From Gammaproteobacteria bacterium (GTDB taxonomy: Bacteria; Pseudomonadota; Gammaproteobacteria; GRL18): DNA of 64,000 nucleotides. Positions 8,600-17,226 of the stretch are shown here, one piece after another. Made by a program: the position numbers and the translations under genes. Within the stretch, counting starts at the first letter, position 1, and each line of letters starts with the position of its first letter. The notes below the pieces were generated by a model. The model saw only the letters and a list, made by a program, of their open reading frames with translations. It did no database searches and was not told the origin of the DNA. Location of the stretch: contig JADGEM010000013.1 in the NCBI GenBank assembly GCA_016744375.1, positions 1-64,000 of the forward strand, written 5' to 3'.

Positions 8600-10582
8600 A
8601 TGGCAGATAAAAGCGCACACTGGAAACAGAAATACTACGATAATCTTGATGACATTGAACGTCGTGAAAAAAAATGGCGGTCTCTGGAAGATTTATTTAA
8701 GCAAGCTATATCACGTCTGGCTCTTGCTGCTGAAGGAAATAGTAAAAGCCTTGATAAAGGACTGGGTGAGCTGCGCAGTGCCATTCGAAAAGGGAAAGAT
8801 AACCAGCTTATCCGCTTAATTTTAGAAAGTGTTTCAAAGGAGATTGTTAAACTTGACAGCCTGGCCAAAAATGCACCCAGTGGAGATGCAGGCTTTTTAA
8901 TTAAAATAGTCGAACAAATGCAGCTGAGTGGAAAATCAGAAAAAAAATCACAAAAATTACTTAAAGCCCTTAAAGCAAAAAATCCTCCTGAACAAAGTGA
9001 GCTACTCAAGAATTTTAGCAGCTTACTTGCTGATGTCGTCGAGCAGGCAATTACAGAAAATGCCAAAAAGAACGAAAAGAATCAACCAAACCATGGTGGA
9101 TTTTTAAAGAATTTATTCTCTGGCTCAGCTAAAGCTGACTCAGCAGATGAGCACCATTCATCGAGCCAAGAGCTTTCAGCCAGTCAAGAACCTTCAAGCA
9201 GTCAAGAGCCCTCAGCCAACTCAGCTGACAGTATAGAGCCAACAGCAGACACAACATCGATTACAGCTAGCGCTGCCCAGGAACCTGTTCAAAATGATGA
9301 AGCAATATCTCTTAATCAGGAACAATTAACCAGTGTTGTTTCGACTGTGCAGAATGTTCTTGAATCAATTATTGATGGCATGGAGATCTCTGATGATGTA
9401 AAAGCTCAATTGATAGACAAAATCTTTGATGTTAAGCCAACGAAAGAAATTCACATTTTATTAAGTGACTTAACCAATATCCTTCATGACTCGGGTATTA
9501 TTGATTGCTCAGATGAAAATTCTATTAATAATATTTTGGAACATAATGAGCTATTAATTCGTCTGATTGAATTTTTACCCCTGGAAGATGAAGTTAAAGA
9601 TAGTGCAGAACAATTAAAAGAAGATTTTTCTCATGGTGTGACAACAGAAGAGTTACCGAATGCTTTAAAATTAATTGCTGAGTTAATCAGTAAAATGCGC
9701 AGTAATGTTCAACAGGAACAAAAGGAATTTGAACGCTTTCTGAAGAGTTTGAATGGCCGTCTTGAAGAAGTCGATCAATATCTACAAAATAGTTTAACCG
9801 AATATCAGCAGTCATACCAAAATGGTGTTGACCTGGATGATGCAGTGAAAGAACAGGTCAAGAGCATTGGTGATTCAGTATCCTCTATACATAATATTGA
9901 AGAGATGGAATCTGCGGTTCAAACGCATCTGGATAAAATTCTAACTCATATTGACTTGCACCGTGACAAAGAAAGTGAACGTGTGAATCGAGTTGAAAAG
10001 GAAAATGAACAACTTTCCGGGCAGTTAAAAGAGCTTGAAAGTGAAAGTGGAAAATTACGACAGCAGGTTATTGAGTCAAAAAATAAAGCTCTCATTGATC
10101 AGCTGACACAACTGCCTAATCGAATGGCCTACGATGAGCGTATGAGTCAGGAATATGCACGTTGGAAACGATATAATTCAACCCTGATAATTATGGTCTG
10201 GGATATCGATTATTTCAAAAAAGTCAATGATACTTATGGGCATCAGGCAGGTGATAAAGTCCTTAAAGTGGTTGCTGGCTTATTACGGAAAAACTTACGT
10301 GAAACAGATTTTATTGCGCGTTTTGGTGGTGAGGAATTTGTGGGACTCATGCCGGAAACAACTTTGGGCGGTGGCTTTAAAATTGCGGAAAAAATTCGAG
10401 GTGCGGTTGAAAATTTGGAGTTTCATTATCGGGGAAGCAATGTCAAAGTCACTATTTCCTGTGGTATCAGTCTTTTTATAAAAAACGATACCCCCGAGTC
10501 GGCATTTGCCCGGGCTGATAAAGCATTGTACCAGGCGAAGGATGAAGGTAGAAACCGCTGCGTGATTGCAAAGGGCGTATAA
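8600..10582 (+). CDS. diguanylate cyclase with long helical N-terminal region
   Basis: A 660-residue cytoplasmic protein that should synthesise cyclic di-GMP. The C-terminal GGDEF domain (about residues 495-658) has the active-site motif GGEEF at about 576-580, preceded five residues earlier by RETD, a canonical RxxD inhibitory site, so product feedback is expected. The domain is introduced by LIDQLTQLPNRMAYDER, the standard GGDEF entry. The N-terminal 490 residues have no membrane segment; they are helical, with a low-complexity Ser/Gln/Glu-Pro linker around residues 190-220 and a long coiled coil just before the GGDEF domain, suggesting a dimerising sensor-transmitter. The input signal is not identifiable. 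The cobalamin genes follow on the same strand 56 bp downstream. Confidence 0.92.
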   Translation: MADKSAHWKQKYYDNLDDIERREKKWRSLEDLFKQAISRLALAAEGNSKSLDKGLGELRSAIRKGKDNQLIRLILESVSKEIVKLDSLAKNAPSGDAGFLIKIVEQMQLSGKSEKKSQKLLKALKAKNPPEQSELLKNFSSLLADVVEQAITENAKKNEKNQPNHGGFLKNLFSGSAKADSADEHHSSSQELSASQEPSSSQEPSANSADSIEPTADTTSITASAAQEPVQNDEAISLNQEQLTSVVSTVQNVLESIIDGMEISDDVKAQLIDKIFDVKPTKEIHILLSDLTNILHDSGIIDCSDENSINNILEHNELLIRLIEFLPLEDEVKDSAEQLKEDFSHGVTTEELPNALKLIAELISKMRSNVQQEQKEFERFLKSLNGRLEEVDQYLQNSLTEYQQSYQNGVDLDDAVKEQVKSIGDSVSSIHNIEEMESAVQTHLDKILTHIDLHRDKESERVNRVEKENEQLSGQLKELESESGKLRQQVIESKNKALIDQLTQLPNRMAYDERMSQEYARWKRYNSTLIIMVWDIDYFKKVNDTYGHQAGDKVLKVVAGLLRKNLRETDFIARFGGEEFVGLMPETTLGGGFKIAEKIRGAVENLEFHYRGSNVKVTISCGISLFIKNDTPESAFARADKALYQAKDEGRNRCVIAKGV

Positions 10583-10638
10583 AGTCTTGTTAAGAATACC
10601 GCTGTTTTTTGGATGGTAAAATTTAAAATGAGTTCATA

Positions 10639-11205
10639 TTGATAGAATTAATCCTTGGCGGGGCACGCTCCGGTAAAAGCAAACTGGCTGAATCAAGACT
10701 TGTATCAATTGCCAGTGCAGACTTTTCTGTTCAAAATAAGTCCCCTCAAAAAAAAATTATTTATGTTGCCACCGCAACTGCCTATGATCATGAAATGGCT
10801 GAACGCATCAAGCATCATCAACAAAGAAGACCGGTTGAATGGCAACTTATTGAAGAACCCATACATCTAGCTGAAGTCCTTAATGAGCATAATCAGTGTC
10901 ATACTATTGTGTTGATTGAATGCCTGACCCTCTGGTTGACTAATTTACTCTGTCATACAGACACTGAACTGTTTGAGTTGGAAAAAGAGAAGTTTATCAA
11001 GCAATTAAAAAAAGCTCAGGCAGATATTATTATTGTCAGCAACGAAACCGGGATGGGTGTTGTTCCAATGGGAGAGTTGAGCCGACGCTATGTTGATGAA
11101 GCTGGTTTTTTACATCAGGAACTGGCTCAAATCAGTGACCGTGTTTCTCTGGTTATTGCCGGGCTTGAGCAAGTTTTAAAAAAAACAGTGAATGACCATG
11201 ATTGA
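10639..11205 (+). CDS. cobU: bifunctional adenosylcobinamide kinase/guanylyltransferase CobU
   Basis: A 188-residue enzyme that phosphorylates adenosylcobinamide and then transfers GMP to make adenosylcobinamide-GDP, the activated corrin for nucleotide-loop assembly. The P-loop GGARSGKS is at residues 7-14; the catalytic histidine region is HHQQRRP, and SNETGMGVVP is a family hallmark. The start is TTG 10639: the only upstream ATG (10628) runs into a stop and an in-frame stop lies at 10624. The 3' end overlaps cobT by 14 bp, showing translational coupling. An insert near residues 28-40 (rich in Ser/Gln/Lys) lengthens the first loop slightly. Confidence 0.93.
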   Translation: MIELILGGARSGKSKLAESRLVSIASADFSVQNKSPQKKIIYVATATAYDHEMAERIKHHQQRRPVEWQLIEEPIHLAEVLNEHNQCHTIVLIECLTLWLTNLLCHTDTELFELEKEKFIKQLKKAQADIIIVSNETGMGVVPMGELSRRYVDEAGFLHQELAQISDRVSLVIAGLEQVLKKTVNDHD

Positions 11206-12250
11206 CTGGATAGCTGAACCCGTTAACCCAGTTGATAAACGTTTTCTAGTGCAGGCCCAGGAAAAGCAAAATCAGCTCACTAAACCACAGGGTTCCTTGG
11301 GTGAACTTGAAAATGTTGCTGTGATAATTTCAAGCCTGCAGCAAACACAAACGCCAAATGTTGATCGAGCTGAAATTATTATCTATGCTGCAGATCATGG
11401 CATTGCGAAAGAGGATGTCTCAGCATTTCCACAAGCAGTCACCGCTGAAATGGTAAAAAATTTTTCAGCGGGTGGTGCTGCAATTTCTGTTTTATCAAAA
11501 CAGCATGACTTATCATTACAAGTCATTAACCTTGGCCTGATCATCGATTTGCCAAAGATGAAACATGTTGAGCATCAGGTGATCAGTCAGGGGACAAAAA
11601 GCTTTTTACAACAGCAAGCCATGAGTGAAAAGCAGATTAAACAAGCCTTTTATACGGCGAAAAAAAAAGTTGATCGGGCAGGAGACAATCACTGTCAATT
11701 ATTGATTTTTGGTGAAATGGGTATTGGCAATACAAGTAGTGCCAGTGCTCTGGTCTGTGCTCTGGAATTAATTGAGCCAGAGGTGATCATCGGCTTGGGA
11801 ACAGGGATTAATCCAAGTACACTTGAACATAAAATTCAGGTGATTAAAGAAGCATTGAATACGAATAAACAGCACTTAAACTCCCCTCTGGGAATATTAC
11901 AAACATTGGGAGGTTATGAAATTGCGGCACTAACAGCAAGTTATATTCGTAGTGCACAGCGAGGTATTATTGCTCTGGTGGATGGCTTTATCTGTTCTGT
12001 TGCGGCATTATTTGCTATTCGTATCAAGCCAGAATGCAAGCCCTGGTTAATTTTCTCTCATCAGTCAGCAGAGCTGGGACATAAAAAAGTATTAGAAATT
12101 ATTTCAGCAAGACCATTACTTCAGTTTAAGCTCCGCCTCGGGGAAGGAAGTGGCGCCGCTTTAGTCTACCCGCTGATACGCTCAGCCTGTTTATTACAGA
12201 ATGAAATGGCAAGTTTTTCCCGTGCTGGGGTCAGTGAAAAACTCAGTTAA
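11192..12250 (+). CDS. cobT: nicotinate-nucleotide--dimethylbenzimidazole phosphoribosyltransferase CobT
   Basis: A 352-residue enzyme making alpha-ribazole phosphate from nicotinate mononucleotide and the lower-ligand base, in the nucleotide-loop branch of cobalamin synthesis. The N-terminal substrate signature TKPQGSLGELE is at residues 30-40, the glycine-rich GEMGIGNTSSAS lies mid-protein, and the catalytic glutamate is in GEGSGA (Glu318). Length is standard (about 350). It begins inside the end of cobU (14-bp overlap); a second in-frame ATG at 11198 is equally possible. A palindromic repeat follows before cobC. Confidence 0.95.
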   Translation: MTMIDWIAEPVNPVDKRFLVQAQEKQNQLTKPQGSLGELENVAVIISSLQQTQTPNVDRAEIIIYAADHGIAKEDVSAFPQAVTAEMVKNFSAGGAAISVLSKQHDLSLQVINLGLIIDLPKMKHVEHQVISQGTKSFLQQQAMSEKQIKQAFYTAKKKVDRAGDNHCQLLIFGEMGIGNTSSASALVCALELIEPEVIIGLGTGINPSTLEHKIQVIKEALNTNKQHLNSPLGILQTLGGYEIAALTASYIRSAQRGIIALVDGFICSVAALFAIRIKPECKPWLIFSHQSAELGHKKVLEIISARPLLQFKLRLGEGSGAALVYPLIRSACLLQNEMASFSRAGVSEKLS

Positions 12251-12278
12251 TTTGTTGCTATATTTTATATGCCGGGAG

Positions 12279-12297
12279 CATGGGCAGCTTGCCCATG
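12279..12297. repeat. palindromic repeat, copy 1
   Basis: CATGGGCA (12279-12286) and TGCCCATG (12290-12297) form a perfect 8-bp stem with a GCT loop, between cobT and cobC. In reverse orientation it matches the core of the hairpin after polA (31383-31409), differing by a compensatory A-T to G-C change. Confidence 0.7.
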
Positions 12298-12309
12298 TCA
12301 ATAATCTCT

Positions 12310-12969
12310 ATGAACTCAAATAAGAGCCAGACCTCAACCTTCATTCTTTTAAGGCATGGAGAACCATCAGATAATGTTTTATCAGAAAAAATCTTTCGTG
12401 GGATCACTGATAATGTCCTGACAAAAAAGGGATGGCAGCAAATGTCTGATGCAATTAGCAAGTCTGTTTATATTGAGAAAGTGGATCATATTATCAGCTC
12501 ACCTTTAAAACGATGTTATGACTTTGCTGAAAATTTATCAAAAACACATTCACTGCCACTGGAAATAACTGAGGAACTTAAAGAAATCAATTTTGGTCTA
12601 TGGGAAGGTCAATCAGTACAAAGTATTAAAGATAATGAGGGTGACAGATTAAATAAATTTTGGCAAGATCCTTTAAATAATACACCGCCAGAAGGTGAGC
12701 CTGTCCTTGATTTTCAAAATAGAGTTGTCTCGTGCTGGAATAAATTATTGATGGCTCAAAGCGGTAGAAACTGTTTGTTAATTGCTCATGGTGGTGTGCA
12801 AAAAATGATACTGGCTGATGTTCTGAAAATGCCGGTTCATGCTATCCATAATATAGAAGTGCCTTATGCTTGTTGTAGCACCTTTCAGGTTTACTATAAT
12901 GGGCCTGATGTTTTAGTGACACTGAAATCTCATATTAACCTCGACTCAAAGTATGGAAGTATAAGCTAA
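12310..12969 (+). CDS. cobC: alpha-ribazole phosphatase (histidine phosphatase family), CobC
   Basis: A 219-residue member of the phosphoglycerate-mutase-like histidine phosphatase family. The catalytic motif LRHGE places the phospho-accepting histidine at residue 16; the second histidine is in LIAHGG near residue 160. Its place between cobT and cobS argues that it dephosphorylates alpha-ribazole phosphate. I chose ATG 12310 because the earlier in-frame ATG at 12280 lies inside a palindromic repeat and would add ten residues (MGSLPMSIIS) with no family counterpart. The stop overlaps the ATG of cobS by one base (TAATG). The phosphatase class is certain; the substrate is inferred from context. 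Confidence 0.85.
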   Translation: MNSNKSQTSTFILLRHGEPSDNVLSEKIFRGITDNVLTKKGWQQMSDAISKSVYIEKVDHIISSPLKRCYDFAENLSKTHSLPLEITEELKEINFGLWEGQSVQSIKDNEGDRLNKFWQDPLNNTPPEGEPVLDFQNRVVSCWNKLLMAQSGRNCLLIAHGGVQKMILADVLKMPVHAIHNIEVPYACCSTFQVYYNGPDVLVTLKSHINLDSKYGSIS

Positions 12970-13730
12970 TGGCATCGAATTATCTGACAAACCATTTACG
13001 CTCATTTTATATTGCACTGAGTTTTCTTACCCGGGTACAGACCCCCTTAAAGGGAGATGTTTCACAGTCTCAGATTGGTCAGTCTATTATTTATTACCCA
13101 TTGGTGGGAGCTATTATGGGGTTGCTTTTTTTTTCCCTGACTGAGCTTATCCTGTTTTTTTCCACTGATTTTTCCAACGGTGTACTGGCAGCACTTTTAT
13201 TAAGTTTCTGGGTCTTAATCACCGGCGGGCTGCATCTGGATGGACTGGCTGATAGTGCTGATGCCTGGGTTGGAGGGCAAGATGATAGAGATCGTACTCT
13301 TGAAATTATGAAAGATCCTTATTGCGGCCCTATTGCTGTTGCAGTTATTGTACTGGTCTTATTACTAAAGTGGGCTGCATTAAATCAGCTTCTTAAAATG
13401 GATCAGTCTGCTTTTTTGATTGTTGTCCCTATGTTGTCACGGGGAGTAATTATTCTTTTGTTTATGACAACGACTTATGTTCGTGATTCGGGACTGGGGG
13501 CCGCTTTTTTAGATTATATGCCTGATGAAAATGTTTTATGGGGAAGCCTGTTCGCCAGTGCTTTTTTATACTTACTGTTTGGCGGTCTTTTTTCAATGCT
13601 TCTTGTTGCCGTGGTTGTACTGGCTCTGCGAGCAATGATGATACAGCGATTGGGAGGCATGACAGGAGATACTCTGGGTGCCACGGTTGAAATTGCTGAA
13701 GCCGTGGCGCTGCTTGGTTTAGTTTTCTGA
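12969..13730 (+). CDS. cobS: adenosylcobinamide-GDP ribazoletransferase CobS
   Basis: A 253-residue polytopic inner-membrane enzyme that joins adenosylcobinamide-GDP and alpha-ribazole, the final step of cobalamin nucleotide-loop assembly. The acidic metal-binding signature GGLHLDGLADSADAW is at about residues 85-99, and RTLEIMKDPYCGPIAV follows at about 113-128; both are family hallmarks. Hydrophobic helices surround them, and the C-terminal GGMTGDTLGATVEIAEA motif is intact. It is the last of four cob genes. Only late-pathway genes are present here, so the window itself does not show whether the corrin ring is made or salvaged. Confidence 0.95.
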   Translation: MASNYLTNHLRSFYIALSFLTRVQTPLKGDVSQSQIGQSIIYYPLVGAIMGLLFFSLTELILFFSTDFSNGVLAALLLSFWVLITGGLHLDGLADSADAWVGGQDDRDRTLEIMKDPYCGPIAVAVIVLVLLLKWAALNQLLKMDQSAFLIVVPMLSRGVIILLFMTTTYVRDSGLGAAFLDYMPDENVLWGSLFASAFLYLLFGGLFSMLLVAVVVLALRAMMIQRLGGMTGDTLGATVEIAEAVALLGLVF

Positions 13731-13756
13731 CTCTTGGCAGATTATTGAAATAGTCT

Positions 13757-14470
13757 CTAAAAATACATGGCGATAAATTTAGCAACTGATTTTTTACCTT
13801 GAAACAGTTCCAGACTTTCACCTTTGATGTGATAATTATCAGCCTTAGTGAGTCGGGTATTAAACTGCTGTTCAATTTCTATGGAGGGACATGCCATTTG
13901 GGTGCTCATAAGGGGACCAATCTTGATTTTTTTACCATCTGAGTTAAAATTGCCTGAGAACTTATTACAGCCAGAAAAACCTGAGATGATGTTCTCTTTT
14001 TTTATAATAAAATAAAGATCCCTGATAGCATTTTTCTGCTTTAATGGTGTTGAGTTGTGGCTCAGGTTTATTTTCTGGCCATCTATTTCAACCAGCTTCC
14101 AATAAGTATTGCTTAGAGTGGATGGAGGGACAATTCCTGTACAGCGTTCCTGCTGAGTGATACTTAGGAATTGATCAACAATAATCACTGTTTCCTGACC
14201 ATCCCCTTCCATTTTAGGGCGCATGCCTGTATGACCTTTAAATGTGACCAATAAGGATTTTCCTGGCTGATATCGACTCTTCAGATAGGCTCGTTGCAAT
14301 GCAATGTTATCACCTTCCATTGCAACGGGAAGGCGCTTTGTCTGACCACACTCAAGAAACAGAGCTGCATCAGCCATATAGGAATACATTCCGCTCATTT
14401 TATTGGCCTGTATGGTGCCAGACAAAAGTAATAAAAAAATGATAATAGGGGTAAGCATAACTTTTGTCAT
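13757..14470 (-). CDS. secreted protein with NlpE C-terminal-like and META domains
   Basis: A 237-residue exported protein with a signal peptide (cleavage near IQA-NK, residue 22). Residues 25-110 (MSGMYSYMADAALFLECG ... LPVAMEGDNIALQRAYL) resemble the C-terminal OB-type domain of the envelope lipoprotein NlpE. Residues 118-235 form a META (HslJ-type) domain, with NTYWKLVEIDG at its start, SGFSGCNKFSGNF in the middle and TQMACP later. Such proteins are linked to copper or envelope stress and to heat-shock-related novobiocin resistance; the precise function is unknown. It has no lipobox. It converges with cobS. Confidence 0.75.
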   Translation of the reverse strand: MTKVMLTPIIIFLLLLSGTIQANKMSGMYSYMADAALFLECGQTKRLPVAMEGDNIALQRAYLKSRYQPGKSLLVTFKGHTGMRPKMEGDGQETVIIVDQFLSITQQERCTGIVPPSTLSNTYWKLVEIDGQKINLSHNSTPLKQKNAIRDLYFIIKKENIISGFSGCNKFSGNFNSDGKKIKIGPLMSTQMACPSIEIEQQFNTRLTKADNYHIKGESLELFQGKKSVAKFIAMYF

Positions 14471-14599
14471 TATATTTCCTATAGATCCTTATCTGCAATT
14501 TGTTACGATTATGTTAAATGATAAAAGAGTTTAATTAAGTTGGCAATAAAATAATTTGTGCTACCATTAGGCTTAATAATAATGTCATACTTTTAGAAT

Positions 14600-14678
14600 C
14601 TATGGTTTCTGAGTGCTATGGTTATAGGGGACTATGGTTTAGAACTGTGATCTTAGAACTATGGCTTTAAAACTATTA
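14600..14678 (+). repeat. degenerate tandem CTATGG repeats upstream of the TPR gene
   Basis: CTATGG occurs at 14600, 14616, 14632 and 14659, with variants CTGTGA at 14645 and CTATTA at 14673, giving six units at 13-16 bp spacing. Several are preceded by TTAGAA or a variant. The array ends just before the AGGGGGG ribosome binding site region of the TPR gene. Confidence 0.65.
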
Positions 14679-14695
14679 AGGGGGGAAAATTAAGA

Positions 14696-15187
14696 ATGGA
14701 AACAAGTGTTCGCTTAGTTGATGAGTTTGCACAGGGGGTGCAGGCATTAAAAAATTCAGATTATTCAAAAGGCGTGTTTTATTTTAGAGTGGCGCAAAAT
14801 AAACATAAGCGAAGTGAAACTGCAACGGCAAAATGTATGGCCTATCTGGGTTTGTGTGAGGTGCTGGGAGGTCTTGGGGAAAAAGTGACTCATATTGAAA
14901 AAGCACATCAATTAAATCCAGTCGATACTAATATTTTACGCGTCCTTGCATATGCCTACTTTAGCCTGGGAAATCGTAAACAAGGTCTTGCGACCATTAT
15001 TATGGGCTTAAAAATTGAACCTGACAATCCAGAACTTTTTTTATTTTTGGAGCAAGTGGGGTATCGTCGAAAAAATGTCATTAGTTCTTTAGAGCGCGGT
15101 AATAGAATCAATCACTTTTTTGGCAGACTGTTCAGAAAATCAAAGAAGTCAATTGACGTTCTCAGCATTCTTCCAGCCGCTGCATAA
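14696..15187 (+). CDS. small TPR-repeat protein
   Basis: A 163-residue soluble protein with no signal peptide. Residues 10-115 contain about three tetratricopeptide-like helix pairs (ALKNSDYSKGVFYFRVAQ, then AYLGLCEVLGGLGEKVTHIEKAHQLNP and AYAYFSLGNRKQGLATIIMGLKIEPDNP), with the proline-ended units typical of TPRs. These repeats bind partner proteins. The C-terminal 45 residues are basic (GRLFRKSKKS) and end in a hydrophobic SILPAAA. The partner is not evident. The gene is alone, has an unusual repeat array in its leader (14600-14678), and converges with dctM. Confidence 0.7.
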   Translation: METSVRLVDEFAQGVQALKNSDYSKGVFYFRVAQNKHKRSETATAKCMAYLGLCEVLGGLGEKVTHIEKAHQLNPVDTNILRVLAYAYFSLGNRKQGLATIIMGLKIEPDNPELFLFLEQVGYRRKNVISSLERGNRINHFFGRLFRKSKKSIDVLSILPAAA

Positions 15188-15226
15188 TCAATGTTTTTTC
15201 AAAAACAGGTGGACATTAAATAAGTG

Positions 15227-16651
15227 TTAAGGATTAAAAACTTGCTCCGGTAACCAGGTTGCCAGTTCTGGCCAATAGGCCAGAGCAACCAGCATGAGAA
15301 GCTGGATTAGAATAAAAGGAACAATACCCTTATAGATATCGGTGGTCTTAACTGAGTCTGGAGCAACGCCTCGCAGATAAAAGAGTGCAAAGCCAAATGG
15401 CGGTGTCAGGAAGGAGGTTTGCAAATTAATGGCGATCATAATACCAAGCCATACGGGATCGATACCCATGGCCAGTAATATGGGGGCAATAATGGGTACG
15501 ACAACAAAAGTAATTTCAATAAAATCCAGTATAAATCCCAGTAAAAACATCACCAGCATAACGATTAAAACTGGACCAAATGCACCTTCTGGCAAGATTG
15601 CTGCTAAAGCACTCTCCGGATCATTTTCCGCTATACCTAATAAGAACCTCTCGATTAATTCATCACCACTATAGCCACGAAAAACCAGAGAGAAAATGGC
15701 CGCACCAATAAAAATAAAGAAAATCATACTGGTCACCTGGGTAGTGGAGTAAACCACATCTCTGAGCACCGCCAGACTGAGTGCTTTTTTACTAATAGCC
15801 AAAATTAACGCACCCATAGCTCCCACAGCAGCTGCTTCAGTCGGGGTTGCAGCGCCTGTTAAAATAGAACCTAGTACGGCAATAATCAGTAATAAGGGAG
15901 GCAATATAGCTTTAAATGTTCTTAAAAAAATGGACTCTGTATTTTGTGTGGGGTCAATTGTGACCTCTGGAATTAAATCACGTCGGGCAAGGCCAATGCT
16001 GATAATATACAGAATATAAAAAAGTACCAGTAATAACCCTGGAATTAAAGCACCCACAAATAAATCACCGACTGACAATGTTTCCGGTGCAAAAATGCCC
16101 ATATCCAGCTGTGCCTGTTGATAAGCTGCTGAGAGTACATCTCCAAGTAAGATTAAAATAATAGAGGGTGGGATTATTTGTCCCAGTGTACCAGCAGCAC
16201 AAATTGTCCCTGTTGCGATACTGGGGTGGTAGCCACGCTTAAGCATGATGGGCAGAGAAAGCATGCCCATGGTGACGACTGTTGCCCCGACAATTCCAGT
16301 GCTGGCGGCTAATAGCATACCGACCAGAATCACTGAAATGCCCAGTCCACCTCTCAGACTGCCAAAAAGATCAGCCATGGTGCCTAACAGGTCTTCTGCA
16401 ACTTTAGAACGCTCCAGCATGACACCCATAAAGACAAAGAGAGGTACTGCTATCAGAGTCTGATTGGTCATTATGCCATAAATTCGATTGGGCAGGGCCT
16501 GTAAAAAAATGGGATCAAATACTTCAGGCATCAGCAGACCAATTGCAGCAAAAAACAGTGCGGTTCCACCCAGAGATAAGGCGACCGGATAACCGATTAA
16601 TAAAACAACACAGACCGCCCCAAACAACATTAAAGGCATTATAATTTCCAT
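15227..16651 (-). CDS. dctM: TRAP transporter large permease DctM
   Basis: A 474-residue inner-membrane protein with about twelve membrane helices, the large subunit of a tripartite ATP-independent periplasmic (TRAP) transporter that couples uptake of an organic anion to sodium or proton flow. Family features include the early LIGYPVALSLGGTALFFA segment, GMLLAASTGIVGATVVTMG, the GTICAAGTLGQIIPPSIILI region and LTPPFGFALFYLRG near the C-terminus. It is slightly longer than usual because of the loop around residues 170-230. Its start overlaps the dctQ stop. No DctP substrate-binding gene is adjacent, so the substrate cannot be guessed. Confidence 0.93.
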   Translation of the reverse strand: MEIIMPLMLFGAVCVVLLIGYPVALSLGGTALFFAAIGLLMPEVFDPIFLQALPNRIYGIMTNQTLIAVPLFVFMGVMLERSKVAEDLLGTMADLFGSLRGGLGISVILVGMLLAASTGIVGATVVTMGMLSLPIMLKRGYHPSIATGTICAAGTLGQIIPPSIILILLGDVLSAAYQQAQLDMGIFAPETLSVGDLFVGALIPGLLLVLFYILYIISIGLARRDLIPEVTIDPTQNTESIFLRTFKAILPPLLLIIAVLGSILTGAATPTEAAAVGAMGALILAISKKALSLAVLRDVVYSTTQVTSMIFFIFIGAAIFSLVFRGYSGDELIERFLLGIAENDPESALAAILPEGAFGPVLIVMLVMFLLGFILDFIEITFVVVPIIAPILLAMGIDPVWLGIMIAINLQTSFLTPPFGFALFYLRGVAPDSVKTTDIYKGIVPFILIQLLMLVALAYWPELATWLPEQVFNP

Positions 16652-17226
16652 TACAGAACTCCGGAATTTATATTGTCGCTGGCCTTATCAGATGTTTTTG
16701 TCTTTTCGTTTGCAGCAGGATAAAAGAGAAAAGCAGTATAGAGCAATAGTTGGCTGACGCCCTGAATAATAAGTAGTAACGTCATTATTAATATGCTGGA
16801 CTTGAGCAGGTAAACGCCAGGCAGGCCGCTGGCTTCTCCAGACTGTTCTTTTAGAGCCCAGGATGCGGCAACATAGTCCCAGCTTATCCAGGCAATAAAT
16901 AATGTCATTGGGAATAATAGAAACAGAGTACCCAGTAAATTAACCCAGGCTTTTTTTCGAGGGCTTAAATTGCAGTAAAATATATCTACCCGGACATGGC
17001 CATCCTGTTTGAGTGTATAAGGAATGCCAATTAAAAAGACCAGAGCATACATATAAATGACAGATTCCTGCATAGCAACCCAACCCAGCTCAAATCCATA
17101 ACGCAGAACTACAATACTGAATGTGGTTAAAACCATCATTAAGGTAAGCCAGGAAATAGACTGGCCGCTGAAAACTGAAATTTTTTCCAGCAGGGATGCG
17201 AGTTTAGTTATTTTCATTGAATTCAT
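16651..17226 (-). CDS. dctQ: TRAP transporter small permease DctQ
   Basis: A 191-residue membrane protein with four helices, the small permease subunit that joins DctM in the membrane. Typical features are the first helix (ISWLTLMMVLTTFSIVVLRYGF), the following WVAMQESVIYMYALVFLIGIPYTLKQDGHVRVDIFY and the GLPGVYLLKSSILIMTLLLIIQG region near the end. The charged, low-complexity tail after residue 165 is not conserved in the family. It overlaps thrB upstream by four bases and dctM downstream by one, implying translational coupling of all three. Confidence 0.92.
   Translation of the reverse strand: MNSMKITKLASLLEKISVFSGQSISWLTLMMVLTTFSIVVLRYGFELGWVAMQESVIYMYALVFLIGIPYTLKQDGHVRVDIFYCNLSPRKKAWVNLLGTLFLLFPMTLFIAWISWDYVAASWALKEQSGEASGLPGVYLLKSSILIMTLLLIIQGVSQLLLYTAFLFYPAANEKTKTSDKASDNINSGVL

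Noticed and set aside
10583-10638. Cobalamin riboswitch before cobU
   Set aside because: The gap is only 56 bp and has no B12-box-like sequence.
12280-12309. Ten-residue N-terminal extension of CobC
   Set aside because: It is encoded within the palindromic repeat; ATG 12310 gives the usual short lead to the RHGE motif.
13462-13875. 137-residue minus-strand frame across the cobS end
   Set aside because: Overlaps cobS and the META-domain gene; no family features and no ribosome binding site.
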